Positions 47,612-56,984 of a DNA stretch of 64,000 bases are shown here, in pieces. The notes beneath the pieces were generated by a model. It ran no database searches. It saw nothing but the letters and a program-made list of their open reading frames with translations, and had not been told where the DNA came from. The DNA is taken from assembly GCF_005281835.1 (NCBI RefSeq), contig NZ_RZIS01000001.1, forward strand, positions 724,351 through 788,350, read 5' to 3'. Within the stretch, counting starts at the first letter, position 1. Each line of letters begins with the position of its first letter. Source of the DNA: Vibrio profundi. GTDB lineage: Bacteria > Pseudomonadota > Gammaproteobacteria > Enterobacterales > Vibrionaceae. A program made the position numbers and the translations under genes.

Positions 47612-48001
47612 TTAGTTTTGCGGAATCGGACGAGGCTTTCCGTTTGCATCGATGGCCACGTAATTGAAAGTAGCATCACATACCATGAAGCGGTCACCGA
47701 CCCCTTGTTCTTTAACAGGTTTAACCCAAACCGCGAGATCGATACTCATCGAAGTTCGACCTATCTTGGTGCACTCACCGTATACGCAGACTACGTCTCC
47801 GACTTTAACCGGCTTTTTAAATGTAATACTGGAAACCGACACAGTGACGATTCGTCCGCCAGAAATCTCTTTAGCCAAAATTCCTCCGGCTAAATCTAGC
47901 TGAGACATGATCCAGCCACCAAAAATATCACCGTTTGCGTTGCAATCGCTCGGCATAGCAAGGGTTCTGGTGAGTAATTGACCCTTTGGAGCATCCGACA
48001 T
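47612..48001 (-). CDS. yciA: acyl-CoA thioesterase YciA
   Basis: A 129-residue hotdog-fold enzyme that hydrolyses short to long acyl-CoA. The N-terminal MPSDCNANGDIFGGWIMSQLDLAGG carries the conserved Asp and the helix of the hotdog; VTVSVSSITFKKPVKVGDVVCVYGE is the central sheet. The length matches E. coli YciA (132). Confidence 0.95.
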   Translation of the reverse strand: MSDAPKGQLLTRTLAMPSDCNANGDIFGGWIMSQLDLAGGILAKEISGGRIVTVSVSSITFKKPVKVGDVVCVYGECTKIGRTSMSIDLAVWVKPVKEQGVGDRFMVCDATFNYVAIDANGKPRPIPQN

Positions 48002-48106
48002 TTGAACTTACCTTAATAGTTTCTTAAATATTCAATTTTGTTGTTTTCAATGAGTTGGAGCGCTCTTTATTGGAGTGCACTCAAAACATTCTTTACAACA
48101 AATAAA

Positions 48107-48140
48107 TTGCGGCCAGTTTGCAAAAGCAAACTGGCCGCAA
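48107..48140. other. perfect 15-bp-stem hairpin between yciB and yciA
   Basis: TTGCGGCCAGTTTGC and its exact complement are separated by AAAA. The flank is TAAATAA rather than a T run. It could end the yciB transcript or stabilise its 3' end. Confidence 0.6.
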
Positions 48141-48199
48141 TAAATAATAGCTGTTGGCAATTATATCAAAAATGTAACGCGAGATGTCAGTTTGAATAA

Positions 48200-48778
48200 T
48201 TAGTTTTCGTCGGATTTATTGCCGACTAAGCTTTCTTCTTCACTGGTATTGGTGTCTTTTGGCATGTGTTTGTAGATATACACACCAGTAAGTAAGGTAA
48301 AAGCGAACGTGGCTGCCAATAGCCCAAATACTTTGAAGTTTACCCAAACATCAAGCGGTAAGTTAAAAGCGACATAAACGTTCACAATGGCACAGACTGT
48401 AAAGAATAGAACCCAAGCCCAATTTATCTTGCTCCAAGCAGCATCAGGCATGCTGATTTCTTTGCCTAGCATCCCTTTGATTGCTGATTTACCAATGAGG
48501 TGACTGACAGTTAATCCAACAGCAAACAGGGCATATACGATGGTGACTTTCCATTTGATGAAGTTTTCGTCGTGAAGGAAAATGGTCATGCCGCCGAAGA
48601 TCGCAACCATCAAAAATGTAATGACCTGCATCTTTTCGACTTTCTTGTAGATCATGAAGGTGAGAACGATTTGAATCGCGGAAGCCACGATCAGCGCCCC
48701 AGTTGCCACATAAATATCGTACATCTTATAAAGGGCAAAAAAGATAATCAGGGGAATAAAATCAAGGATTTGCTTCAT
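48200..48778 (-). CDS. yciB: septation protein A family, YciB/IspZ
   Basis: A 192-residue inner-membrane protein with five to six helices, closely following the E. coli YciB sequence pattern: [58 protein letters not shown], and a YIYKHMP end. It affects envelope integrity and division. The start at 48778 is used because it matches the family N-terminus; a further in-frame ATG at 48796 is unlikely. Confidence 0.95.
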   Translation of the reverse strand: MKQILDFIPLIIFFALYKMYDIYVATGALIVASAIQIVLTFMIYKKVEKMQVITFLMVAIFGGMTIFLHDENFIKWKVTIVYALFAVGLTVSHLIGKSAIKGMLGKEISMPDAAWSKINWAWVLFFTVCAIVNVYVAFNLPLDVWVNFKVFGLLAATFAFTLLTGVYIYKHMPKDTNTSEEESLVGNKSDEN

Positions 48779-48878
48779 ACGGCAAAGGATTTCCATTTAG
48801 TTGAGTTATTCCCAGTCTAACGAAAACTGTCTCGATGCTAAATAGCATGAGACAGTTGGATTTAGATTACCCTGTTCA

Positions 48879-49127
48879 TTAGCGCATCATGGCGGGCTGA
48901 TACCTAGGAATTAAGCTTTTGATATCTTCTAAATATCCTTCGCTTTTTAGGTTATCTAAGGTGAGCTCCAACTCTTCTTCGCTCATTGCAAAGCAGGTTG
49001 ATTTGCCAGTGGTTAAGTCCAAATATTGGTGATATTCAGCTTCAGTGAAATGTCCTACGCGGTCTAACAGTAGGGATTTAATACCATGATGAATTAGGCC
49101 GTAATAAGTATGTCTTTGTAGAGTCAT
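48879..49127 (-). CDS. small protein resembling phage Mu Gp16/GemA (DUF1018)
   Basis: This 82-residue protein has an excellent ribosome site (GGAGG, 8 bases before ATG). The middle part, LIHHGIKSLLLDRVGHFTEAEYHQYL then DLTTGKSTCFAMSEEEL and LTLDNLKSEGYL, follows the layout of the GemA/Gp16 domain of Mu-like phages (LIHVA..., then VTGK-S, then a helix ending in GF/GY). No other phage genes are nearby, so if the relation is true this is a domesticated or independent copy. Alternatively it is a Vibrio-specific hypothetical protein. Confidence 0.65.
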   Translation of the reverse strand: MTLQRHTYYGLIHHGIKSLLLDRVGHFTEAEYHQYLDLTTGKSTCFAMSEEELELTLDNLKSEGYLEDIKSLIPRYQPAMMR

Positions 49128-49482
49128 AACAGATCCTCCATGTACCTCGTCGTAACGCTATTTCTTTGACGATTGATCTTGTATACGGTTTGAACTGTTA
49201 ACTAAGCAAACTCAATGCCACAATATTTGGCTACAAGATTTCCTGCTCGCTCTGCTTTGAAATGGTGTACAACTCTTGTCTCTATATGATTTATATCGAC
49301 CAATTGAAAAATTCTTGAAGAGCTAGTTTGGGCAATTTTGCACAATAAAAGGACAATTTTTCACATTGAGAATCATATTGAGATTTCACGCTTTCTGAAC
49401 TCAATGTTTGACGTTTGATGAGTGAAAAACGGTTATCTGGAGGTGGCAGTGAAGAAGCTTTATGTCTTGAAATGGGTGGTGC
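49128..49482. other. intergenic region with no recognised feature
   Basis: 355 bp between the small protein and the TraF-like gene. It is AT-rich, with no hairpin, repeat or small ORF that I can support. It presumably holds the promoter of the small protein on the minus strand. Confidence 0.5.
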
Positions 49483-50625
49483 CTAAAAATTAACTAGGAA
49501 ATTGGCAGAAGCACCGAGTGACTGCTGCCGTTTGTAGACTAGGCCTAAATCCGTTTGGATGGTGTTGAATAGCACTAAGCCTGTCCCTAGAGAGTAGGTC
49601 GGTTTGTAACTATTGTTCGCTAAGTTGTTATTGTACCCGCCACGAATCTGAATGGTCTTGAAGAGCAAGTCAGATTCAAAGCCTACTCGAAGCATCTTTT
49701 GGTTATCTTCAGCTTCCACGAAACCTTCGGCTTCGTTGACATCGTAATCTAACGCTAGCGTACTGGAATCGGTCACCAACCCGAGCCCAATGGTATAAGT
49801 GGTATTTAAATCGAAGCTTTCCGGGGCTTTGTGTTCACCGGGAATAACGCTTTTAATTTCTAGGGTTTGAAATTGTTTGCTGCGAATATTGTGAATGGTG
49901 AGTCCTGCTCGCAATGGCCCGTAGAACCAAAGTACTCCGGCATCTAAATTGATATGACTCTCTGGGTTAGCATTCGCCTTGACATCATCAATATCAAAGC
50001 GATTGATTTTGCTTTGATAAGTGTAGGTCGTAATCGTTTGAAGTTTAGGGGTAATACCAAAAGTCATGTGTTGACCGAGTAACCGCTTGTATTTAGCCAG
50101 GGATACCCCCAACTCTCTGATTTGAATAGATTGAGTATTGACGGCGGACTGGTTGGAGTTGGGCCTACCAAAAGGGTCGTAGGCAATGACAGGGGTAATG
50201 AGATTGAAGGTACTTAAAGAAGCGTAGGCAGTGACCGATAAGAAGCGGTTGGGAACCGAAAAGGCTAAGCCAGCTCCTGTTTCTATCGACATGTCGCTAC
50301 CATCTAAGGCTCGTAATGCATCATCGATCTCTGAATTGGAGCTATTAGGATCATCTAGAGTTTCTGATGCTTCAATTAATGCATTTTTAAAATTACCGCT
50401 TTGATTAGATTGCCATTGAATCGAAGGGAGCAAGAGTGCTGAACGCTCTTCACGTCTATAGATTCCCGCCAATGCAGGATTGTAAAAAGGCGCCATTAGA
50501 AAGTCGGCAGCGGTGACTCCTGCGCCGCCCATGCTTTGCCCTTTTGCGTCGGTATATGCGTTAACGATTGGACTAAGCATTAATAGCATGCATGTGACCA
50601 CAAAAGGCTTGGCAATATTGAGCAT
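49483..50625 (-). CDS. TraF-like (conjugal transfer family) outer-membrane barrel protein
   Basis: A 380-residue secreted protein. The ATG at 50625 has GGAAG upstream and begins a signal peptide (MLNIAKPFVVTCMLLMLSPI, cleaved after VNA). The mature part (DAKGQSMGGAGVTAADFLMAPFYNPAL...) resembles the FadL-like/TraF_2 family, whose database name refers to conjugation although most members are chromosomal barrels of unknown role. The C-terminus alternates in beta-strand fashion and ends in Phe (SANFLVNF), as outer-membrane barrels do. No conjugation genes are nearby. Confidence 0.82.
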   Translation of the reverse strand: MLNIAKPFVVTCMLLMLSPIVNAYTDAKGQSMGGAGVTAADFLMAPFYNPALAGIYRREERSALLLPSIQWQSNQSGNFKNALIEASETLDDPNSSNSEIDDALRALDGSDMSIETGAGLAFSVPNRFLSVTAYASLSTFNLITPVIAYDPFGRPNSNQSAVNTQSIQIRELGVSLAKYKRLLGQHMTFGITPKLQTITTYTYQSKINRFDIDDVKANANPESHINLDAGVLWFYGPLRAGLTIHNIRSKQFQTLEIKSVIPGEHKAPESFDLNTTYTIGLGLVTDSSTLALDYDVNEAEGFVEAEDNQKMLRVGFESDLLFKTIQIRGGYNNNLANNSYKPTYSLGTGLVLFNTIQTDLGLVYKRQQSLGASANFLVNF

Positions 50626-50792
50626 TGATAGGCTTCCGATATGACTGAATAAGGCTCTGTACTGGGAAGTCAACGTCATTGGTAGTACGTTTGAGAGGTG
50701 TTTTATAAGTGCGGAAATAGTAGCGATTAGAGAATACGCTCAATAGAGTAAATTTACGGAGTTTGCTGCTTACATTGCATTTACTTAGAGAC

Positions 50793-50821
50793 AAAAAAGC
50801 CACCGTTAAGGTGGCTTTTAT
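50793..50821 (-). terminator. intrinsic terminator after the symporter gene
   Basis: AAAAGCCACC / GGTGGCTTTT stem with a short loop; on the minus strand it runs into T residues, 24 bases after the symporter stop. Confidence 0.8.
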
Positions 50822-50844
50822 TATTTAGAGAGAACCAAAACCAA

Positions 50845-52104
50845 TTAAGCTTGTTGCTTTTGAAGTTCCGCTTCTTTCTCTTCATCTTTGATTAGTGAAT
50901 CTACAATGACTGCACACGCTGCATCACCAGTGATGTTCAGAGCTGTACGAATCATGTCGAAGATACGGTCAAGAGCGAACAATAGTGGTAGACCTTCGAT
51001 TGGAATACCTGCTGCTAGTAGAACGGCTACTACTAGGAAAGATGGACCTGGAACACCTGCTTGGCCAACAGCACCAAGAGTTGAAGTCACGATGATTGCA
51101 ATGTATGCACCCATTGAAAGATCAATGTTGAACAGCTGTGCGAAGAAGATTGCAACTAGGCCGTAGTAAATTGCGTTACCAGACATGTTGATCGTTGCAC
51201 CAAGTGGTAGAACGAAAGAAGCGGTAGAGTTACGAACTCCTAGCTCTTTTTCAACGGTTTCCATCGTTACAGGTAGAGTCGCCATAGAAGAAGCAGTTGA
51301 AAGCGCAACGGCTTGAGGCTTCTTCATCGCTGTTAAGAACTTCTTAGCTGAAGTCTTAGTGAAGATTTGGATCATTAGCGGGTAAGCAACGAAACCGAAT
51401 ACTAGGATTGCAGCTACGTAAACAACGAACAGTTTGAAAACAACCATTAGTGCGCCGAAACCGAAAGTGCCCACAGCTTCTGCCATCAGGCCAAATACGC
51501 CTAGTGGTGCAATGATCATTACTTTGTTGATCATCCAAACCATAGCGTCAACGATAGCGTTTACACCGTTGATGATTGGATCGCGCTTTTCTTTTGCTTG
51601 CTTAGAGATAGCAATACCGAAGAAAAGACAGAACACAAGGATCTGAAGAATGTTAGCTTCGTTTAAAGACTGGAAAACGTTAGTTGGGATCATACCAGTG
51701 ATGGTTGCCCAGAAAGTTGGAAGTTCGCCTTTAGACGCATACTCAGAAGAGAACATGCCTTCAACACCAGACACGTCGATACCACGACCTGGTTCGAAGA
51801 TTTCACCCATAATTAATGCAAGCGCCACTGCAAGAGCAGAAGTCAGTGCAAAATAACCTAGTGTGGTAATACCTACTTTACCCGCTGACGAGCTATTACC
51901 CAGACCTGCAGCACCAGAAATTAGTGCAACGGCAACCAAAGGAATAACCAGCATTTTGATCAAGTTGATAAAAATTGCACCTAATGGAGCAAACATAGTC
52001 GCGCTTTGACCCATCATGGCACCAACTGCAGTACCAACGATCATTGCAATCACGACTTGTACGCCGATGTTGCTTAGTAAACTCTTTTCTTTTAACACTT
52101 CCAT
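50845..52104 (-). CDS. dicarboxylate/amino acid:cation symporter (DAACS family)
   Basis: A 419-residue inner-membrane transporter of the GltP/GltT family (SLC1 type). The hairpin-loop motif is seen in LSTASSMATLPVTM, the NMSGNAIYYG motif in helix 7, and DRIFDMIRTALNITGDA in helix 8, where the Arg/Asp and Asn coordinate substrate and sodium. It imports glutamate, aspartate or C4-dicarboxylates with Na+ or H+. The upstream region has two distinct palindromes (52148-52164, 52277-52300). Confidence 0.94.
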   Translation of the reverse strand: MEVLKEKSLLSNIGVQVVIAMIVGTAVGAMMGQSATMFAPLGAIFINLIKMLVIPLVAVALISGAAGLGNSSSAGKVGITTLGYFALTSALAVALALIMGEIFEPGRGIDVSGVEGMFSSEYASKGELPTFWATITGMIPTNVFQSLNEANILQILVFCLFFGIAISKQAKEKRDPIINGVNAIVDAMVWMINKVMIIAPLGVFGLMAEAVGTFGFGALMVVFKLFVVYVAAILVFGFVAYPLMIQIFTKTSAKKFLTAMKKPQAVALSTASSMATLPVTMETVEKELGVRNSTASFVLPLGATINMSGNAIYYGLVAIFFAQLFNIDLSMGAYIAIIVTSTLGAVGQAGVPGPSFLVVAVLLAAGIPIEGLPLLFALDRIFDMIRTALNITGDAACAVIVDSLIKDEEKEAELQKQQA

Positions 52105-52147
52105 AACCCTTGTGCTACTAAATTGTAATTTCCTAGCATTACCCTCT

Positions 52148-52164
52148 AATGTACGACGTACATT
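52148..52164. promoter_or_regulatory. perfect 8+1+8 palindrome in the symporter promoter region
   Basis: AATGTACG-A-CGTACATT lies 44 bp upstream of the symporter start. With its CCCTCTA flank it resembles the element before fadL (40712-40733). Confidence 0.45.
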
Positions 52165-52276
52165 TGGATAATAATTTCGCGGGGATTTTTACACGTATAT
52201 TTTACATTTAGCAATATGTGCAAAGGTGAAATAGTGAGTTTTATATTGATAAAGCTGTCGTTCGAGCGTTTTTTAT

Positions 52277-52300
52277 ACAAAAGCAAACGTTTGCTTTTGT
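52277..52300. promoter_or_regulatory. 24-bp palindrome with PurR/LacI-type core
   Basis: The core AAGCAAACGTTTGCTT differs from the E. coli PurR box ACGCAAACGTTTGCGT at 2 of 16 positions, and the symmetry extends 12 bases to each side. It lies 173 bp before the symporter start and about 270 bp before the NfeD gene. A LacI-family regulator, possibly PurR, should bind here. The remainder of 52105-52571 shows no other feature. Confidence 0.55.
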
Positions 52301-52571
52301 TGTGGGGCGCTTTGATATCCACCTTGTTTATAAATTGACTGGGTTGCGAGGGTTTGTTGAATAGATCAAACCACCAGTGAATCAGTCATATTTTTTAACA
52401 TTTGTGCTTCATTGTTGTAGGAATAATACGCATTTCATGAGTTTGCCTTTCTCATGCCGTGTTGTGCGAAATTTATGCTGAACTATGCTTATAGTGTCAA
52501 TTTATCACTAAGATGTTATCGCTACGTTTTAAACCGCCTCCCTAGCATCTCAGTTTTAGAGAGAGGTTGGC

Positions 52572-53960
52572 ATGAGTTGGATTTCAAAATGTTTATTGGC
52601 CTATTTATTGGTGCTCTCGGTGTACTCCGTACGAGCGGACGATGTGTGGGTCATTGAAATTGATGGGGGAATCGGGCCTGCAACCAGTGACTATGTCAGT
52701 CGTGAAATTAAACAAGCGCAAACGGAACAAGCAAGCTTCATTGCGATAAAAATGAATACACCTGGTGGTTTAGATACCTCAATGAGAGAAATCATCAGGG
52801 CCATCACCACTTCTTCGATACCTGTTGCAACTTGGGTTGGCCCAGCAGGCTCTCGTGCAGCAAGTGCCGGAACCTATATCTTATTAGCCAGTCACGTTGC
52901 GGTCATGGCACCGGGTACCAACCTTGGCGCTGCCACTCCTGTTTCAATTGGTGGTGGAAAAGCGCCAACCAATCCATTTTCTCCAAAAGATAAACCAGAT
53001 GAGCAGCCAGAAGAATCTGCCAGTGAAAAATCACCATCAGAGGCAGACTCTGAAAAAGTGAAAGCCACGACAGCAATGGAGAAAAAGGTCATTAATGACG
53101 CTGCTGCCTATATTGTGAGTTTGGCTAAATTACACAACAGAAACCAAGAGTGGGCAGAAAAAGCAGTGCGAGAAGCGGCAAGTCTGGATTCTGAACAAGC
53201 GTTGCAGCTGAATGTTATTGATTTTATCGCGAGAGATTTAGATCAACTGGTTGCACTTAGTAATGGCAGAAGTATTACGATTAATGGAGTTCAGAGCAAT
53301 ATTGAACTTCAAAATGTGGCGTATGTAGTAAGAGAGCAAGATTGGCGATTTAGCTTGTTGTCTGTCATCACTAATCCGAATGTCGCGTACATACTTATGC
53401 TTATTGGGATCTACGGTTTATTACTCGAATTTTATAATCCGGGCGTGGGCTTACCGGGTGTGTTAGGCGGGATATGTTTGCTACTCGCGATGTATTCGTT
53501 ACAAATGCTACCGGTTAGTTATGCTGGCCTAGCGTTGATTTTACTTGGTATCGCGTTAATGGTGGCAGAAGCTTTCAGTCCTAGCTTTGGCATTTTTGGC
53601 TTAGGTGGAGTCGCGGCATTTACTCTAGGTTCGATTATGTTAATGGACACTGAAGTGCCCGGTTACCAAATAGCCTTACCGCTTATTATCGGCATCAGTT
53701 TGTTTTCGGTGGCCTTTATTGTTTTGACGCTTTCGATGTTGCTGAAAGTGCGGAGAAAACCTGTGACCACTGGCGCTGAAGTCTTAGTTGGCGACACTGG
53801 AAAAGTGGTGAGTGGCTTTCCTGGGGCAGGGAGAGTACTACTGGCTGGCGAAATTTGGCAAGCGACATGCGATGCCGAGCTAAAGGCAGGTGAGCGTGTC
53901 CGAGTGATAAAACTTCAAGGGCTAACCCTCGATGTTGAACAAGCCTCTGAAGAGGACTAG
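52572..53960 (+). CDS. NfeD/ClpP-type membrane serine protease
   Basis: A 462-residue protein of the NfeD1b type. A signal/anchor (3-20) precedes a ClpP/SppA-like protease domain with Ser98 in GSRAASAGTY and a Lys candidate in AMEKKVINDAAAY; between them is an acidic, Pro/Ser-rich insert (about 140-165). Four or more membrane helices (275-395) and a C-terminal OB-fold NfeD domain follow. In archaea the homologue cleaves the partner stomatin near its C-terminus. The slipin gene follows at 65 bp, the usual pairing, so both act in membrane quality control. Confidence 0.92.
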   Translation: MSWISKCLLAYLLVLSVYSVRADDVWVIEIDGGIGPATSDYVSREIKQAQTEQASFIAIKMNTPGGLDTSMREIIRAITTSSIPVATWVGPAGSRAASAGTYILLASHVAVMAPGTNLGAATPVSIGGGKAPTNPFSPKDKPDEQPEESASEKSPSEADSEKVKATTAMEKKVINDAAAYIVSLAKLHNRNQEWAEKAVREAASLDSEQALQLNVIDFIARDLDQLVALSNGRSITINGVQSNIELQNVAYVVREQDWRFSLLSVITNPNVAYILMLIGIYGLLLEFYNPGVGLPGVLGGICLLLAMYSLQMLPVSYAGLALILLGIALMVAEAFSPSFGIFGLGGVAAFTLGSIMLMDTEVPGYQIALPLIIGISLFSVAFIVLTLSMLLKVRRKPVTTGAEVLVGDTGKVVSGFPGAGRVLLAGEIWQATCDAELKAGERVRVIKLQGLTLDVEQASEED

Positions 53961-54025
53961 CAATGCTGGCCCAAGCTCAAGGCTAGAGCATTTTTTAACT
54001 TATCGTTACCAGTAGGGGGGCGGTT

Positions 54026-54814
54026 ATGTTTATACACACAATAGCGATTGTCGTGGTGTTGGTGATTCTACTCATCGCGAGCATGTTCAAAGTACTGCGA
54101 GAGTACGAGCGAGCGGTCGTGTTTTTTCTTGGTCGTTTCTATGGCGTGAAAGGGCCCGGCTTAATCATCATCATTCCTCTGATCCAACAAATCGTTAGAG
54201 TTGACCTTAGAACCATAGTCTTGGATGTGCCTACCCAAGATTTGATTACTCGCGATAACGTGTCGGTTAAAGTGAACGCAGTCGTGTATTTTCGAGTACT
54301 TGACCCAAAAATGGCAATCAATAATGTCGAAAATTATCATGAAGCAACCAGCCAATTATCTCAAACGACCTTGCGATCCGTATTGGGGCAACATGAGTTG
54401 GATGAGTTATTATCGGAGCGCGAGGAGCTAAATCGAGATTTACAGGCGATTCTCGATCAGCATACTGATAACTGGGGCATAAAAATCGCGAATGTTGAAA
54501 TTAAGCATGTTGATTTGGACGACAGCATGGTTCGAGCGCTGGCGAAACAGGCTGAAGCAGAGCGTTCTCGGCGTGCGAAAGTCATACATGCGACGGGCGA
54601 ACTTGAAGCATCGACTAAGCTGCGGGAAGCGGCTGATGTATTGAATAAGGCGCCAAATGCGATTCAACTGAGATACATGCAGACGTTAACGGAAGTCTCT
54701 AATGAACGAACCACTACGATAGTGTTCCCTATGCCGATAGATTTAGTCGACAAAATTATTGATCCTATGAAGGCAGCCCCCACAAAAGTTCAGCCGAATA
54801 AACCAGAAAGTTAG
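54026..54814 (+). CDS. slipin (SPFH/stomatin-like protein)
   Basis: A 262-residue protein with one N-terminal membrane helix (3-24) and an SPFH domain ([49 protein letters not shown]). A coiled-coil stretch (about 175-215, [20 protein letters not shown]) drives oligomerisation. A hydrophobic segment near the C-terminus ([12 protein letters not shown]) is the kind cleaved by the partner NfeD protease. AGGGGGG precedes its ATG. Confidence 0.93.
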   Translation: MFIHTIAIVVVLVILLIASMFKVLREYERAVVFFLGRFYGVKGPGLIIIIPLIQQIVRVDLRTIVLDVPTQDLITRDNVSVKVNAVVYFRVLDPKMAINNVENYHEATSQLSQTTLRSVLGQHELDELLSEREELNRDLQAILDQHTDNWGIKIANVEIKHVDLDDSMVRALAKQAEAERSRRAKVIHATGELEASTKLREAADVLNKAPNAIQLRYMQTLTEVSNERTTTIVFPMPIDLVDKIIDPMKAAPTKVQPNKPES

Positions 54815-54819
54815 ATAAC

Positions 54820-54848
54820 AAAAAAGCTCCGCGAAAGTGGAGCTTTTT
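54820..54848. terminator. bidirectional terminator between slipin and trpA
   Basis: AAAAAGCTCC-GC / G-TGGAGCTTTTT with a GAAA loop and A/T runs on both flanks ends the slipin and trp transcripts. Confidence 0.85.
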
Positions 54849-54875
54849 AAAGGGAACGCTTAATAGCTAGTATGA

Positions 54876-55682
54876 CTACTTTTGAGTAGCCGCTTTCATC
54901 GGAGTGATGAACTCAGACAAGGCTTTTAGCATTTGTTCTGGCTGTTCAACGTGTTGCTCGATGATTTTCACAACAGCTGATCCTGAAATTGCCCCTGCTG
55001 CGCCAGCTTCTATAGCTTCTTTCACTTGCTCTGGAGCTGAAATACCAAAACCAAGCAATGCTGGTGGCGCATCGTACTGATTCAGTCGATCGAGTAGCGC
55101 AGTTACTGGCATATTTGCTTTCGTTTCAGCACCGGTGACACCCGCTCGAGAAAGCAGGTAAGTGTAGCCGCCACCAAGTTCAGATACTGATTTTAATGTT
55201 TCATCGCTCGCAGTTGGTGGGGCAATGAAGATTGGGTGAATACCAAATTTTTCAGCGGCCGCAACAAATTCAGCACTTTCATTGGTCGGAACGTCAGCGA
55301 TAAGCACAGAATCGATACCGGCTTTAGCACAGCGCTCATAAAAGCTTTCAATGCCGCGAGAGTACACAAGGTTTGCATACATCAGCAGGCCAATTGGCAA
55401 CTCTGGGTACTTTGCGCGGATCTTACCGATAAGTTCAAAGCAGATGTCTGGCGTTGTTTTTGAATCCAGTGCGCGAATGTTTGCGCCTTGGATCGTTGGG
55501 CCATCTGCTAGTGGGTCTGAGAATGGGATACCTAGTTCTAATGCATCAGCTCCAGCTTCGACCAGTGTCTCCATAATTTTTAGAGACTGCTCAGGGTTAG
55601 GATCACCAACCGTTACGAAAGGAACGAATGCGCCTTGGTTTTTTTCCGCTAAGCGAGTGAAGAGTGATTGATAACGATCCAT
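54876..55682 (-). CDS. trpA: tryptophan synthase alpha chain
   Basis: A 268-residue TIM barrel that splits indole-3-glycerol phosphate to indole and glyceraldehyde 3-phosphate. Catalytic Glu and Asp are in [16 protein letters not shown]; the flexible loop near 180 reads [14 protein letters not shown]. It forms an alpha2beta2 complex with TrpB. The ATG overlaps the trpB stop by one base (TAATG), giving translational coupling. It is the last gene of the trp operon. Confidence 0.97.
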   Translation of the reverse strand: MDRYQSLFTRLAEKNQGAFVPFVTVGDPNPEQSLKIMETLVEAGADALELGIPFSDPLADGPTIQGANIRALDSKTTPDICFELIGKIRAKYPELPIGLLMYANLVYSRGIESFYERCAKAGIDSVLIADVPTNESAEFVAAAEKFGIHPIFIAPPTASDETLKSVSELGGGYTYLLSRAGVTGAETKANMPVTALLDRLNQYDAPPALLGFGISAPEQVKEAIEAGAAGAISGSAVVKIIEQHVEQPEQMLKALSEFITPMKAATQK

Positions 55683-56872
55683 TAAAGAGCTCCTTTCGCT
55701 TCAAGAATATCGTGAACGGTGAAGATGTCTTTGTCACCACGACCAGACAAGTTTACAACCAGTAACTGTTCTTTCTCTGGGTTGTCTTTCGCCATTTTAA
55801 GTGCATGAGCAAGGGCGTGAGACGATTCCAATGCAGGGATAATGCCTTCGTTGCGAGCAAGAGTTTGGAACGCTTCTAGTGCTTCATCATCGGTTACGTT
55901 GTCGTACTCCGCGCGGCCGATAGCATTTAGGTGAGCGTGTTGAGGGCCAACTGATGGGAAATCTAGACCAGCAGACACTGAGTATGACTCTTCTACTTGG
56001 CCGTTTTCATCTTGCATTAGTGGCGCTTTCATACCAAAGAAGATGCCTGTCTTACCGTGTTTCAGCGGAGCACCGTGTTGGTCGGTATCAATACCTTTAC
56101 CTGCGGGCTCGACACCGATAAGGCGAACAGTTTCTTCTTCGATGAAATCAGCAAACATACCGATAGCATTTGAACCACCGCCGACACAAGCGATCACAGC
56201 GTCAGGGAGGCGGCCTTCGCGTGCGAGGATTTGGTTCTTCGTTTCTTCGCCAATCATACGCTGGAAATCACGAACAATGGTTGGGAATGGGTGAGGGCCA
56301 GCAGCAGTACCTAGTAGGTAATGCGCGTCTTCGTACGTTGCAGACCAGTCACGTAGAGCTTCGTTACATGCATCTTTTAGTGTTGATGAACCAGAATGAA
56401 CTGGAATCACTTCAGCACCCATTAATTTCATACGGAACACATTTGGGCTTTGACGCTCAACGTCTTTTGCACCCATGTAAACACGACATTTCAGACCTAG
56501 CAGTGCACACGCTAGAGCTGTCGCTACACCGTGTTGACCTGCGCCAGTTTCTGCAATGATTTCGTTTTTACCCATTCGTTTTGCTAATAGTGCTTGACCA
56601 AGTACTTGGTTGGTTTTATGAGCGCCACCGTGTAGTAAGTCTTCACGCTTTAGGTACAGCTTTGTTTTTGTACCTTTAGTCAGGTTGCGTGTCAGTGTTA
56701 GCGCTGTTGGGCGACCTGCGTATTCTTGAAGTAACGACATGAATTCGCTGCGAAATTCAGGATCGGCTTGTGCGTCGATGAAAGCCTGCTCAAGCTGTTC
56801 TAATGCTGGCACAAGGATCTGTGGGACATATTGACCACCGTATTCGCCGAAGTAGGCGTCGAGTTTTGCCAT
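55682..56872 (-). CDS. trpB: tryptophan synthase beta chain
   Basis: A 396-residue PLP enzyme that joins indole and serine to tryptophan. The PLP lysine lies in [11 protein letters not shown]; the phosphate loop is GGGSNAIG and AETGAGQHG is the substrate-carboxylate loop. The length is standard. A 112-bp gap with a hairpin separates it from trpCF, the largest gap inside the operon. Confidence 0.97.
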   Translation of the reverse strand: MAKLDAYFGEYGGQYVPQILVPALEQLEQAFIDAQADPEFRSEFMSLLQEYAGRPTALTLTRNLTKGTKTKLYLKREDLLHGGAHKTNQVLGQALLAKRMGKNEIIAETGAGQHGVATALACALLGLKCRVYMGAKDVERQSPNVFRMKLMGAEVIPVHSGSSTLKDACNEALRDWSATYEDAHYLLGTAAGPHPFPTIVRDFQRMIGEETKNQILAREGRLPDAVIACVGGGSNAIGMFADFIEEETVRLIGVEPAGKGIDTDQHGAPLKHGKTGIFFGMKAPLMQDENGQVEESYSVSAGLDFPSVGPQHAHLNAIGRAEYDNVTDDEALEAFQTLARNEGIIPALESSHALAHALKMAKDNPEKEQLLVVNLSGRGDKDIFTVHDILEAKGAL

Positions 56873-56942
56873 GGTTTTGTTCCTTTAATATTGCTCGGTG
56901 AGACAGCGTAGTTTTCGGCTGGTTCACCCTAAATGTTGGTTT

Positions 56943-56977
56943 GCAAATGAGTGCGATATCTCTCACCACTCACTTGC
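56943..56977. other. inverted repeat between trpCF and trpB
   Basis: GCAAATGAGTG and CACTCACTTGC are complementary at 10 of 11 positions with a 13-base loop and no T run. It may be an RNA processing or stability element, or mark an internal promoter. Confidence 0.4.
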
Positions 56978-56984
56978 GAAGTAA

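Noticed and set aside
49483..50625. Conjugative or integrative element suggested by the TraF name
   Set aside because: No relaxase, coupling protein, integrase or other tra gene lies in the window.
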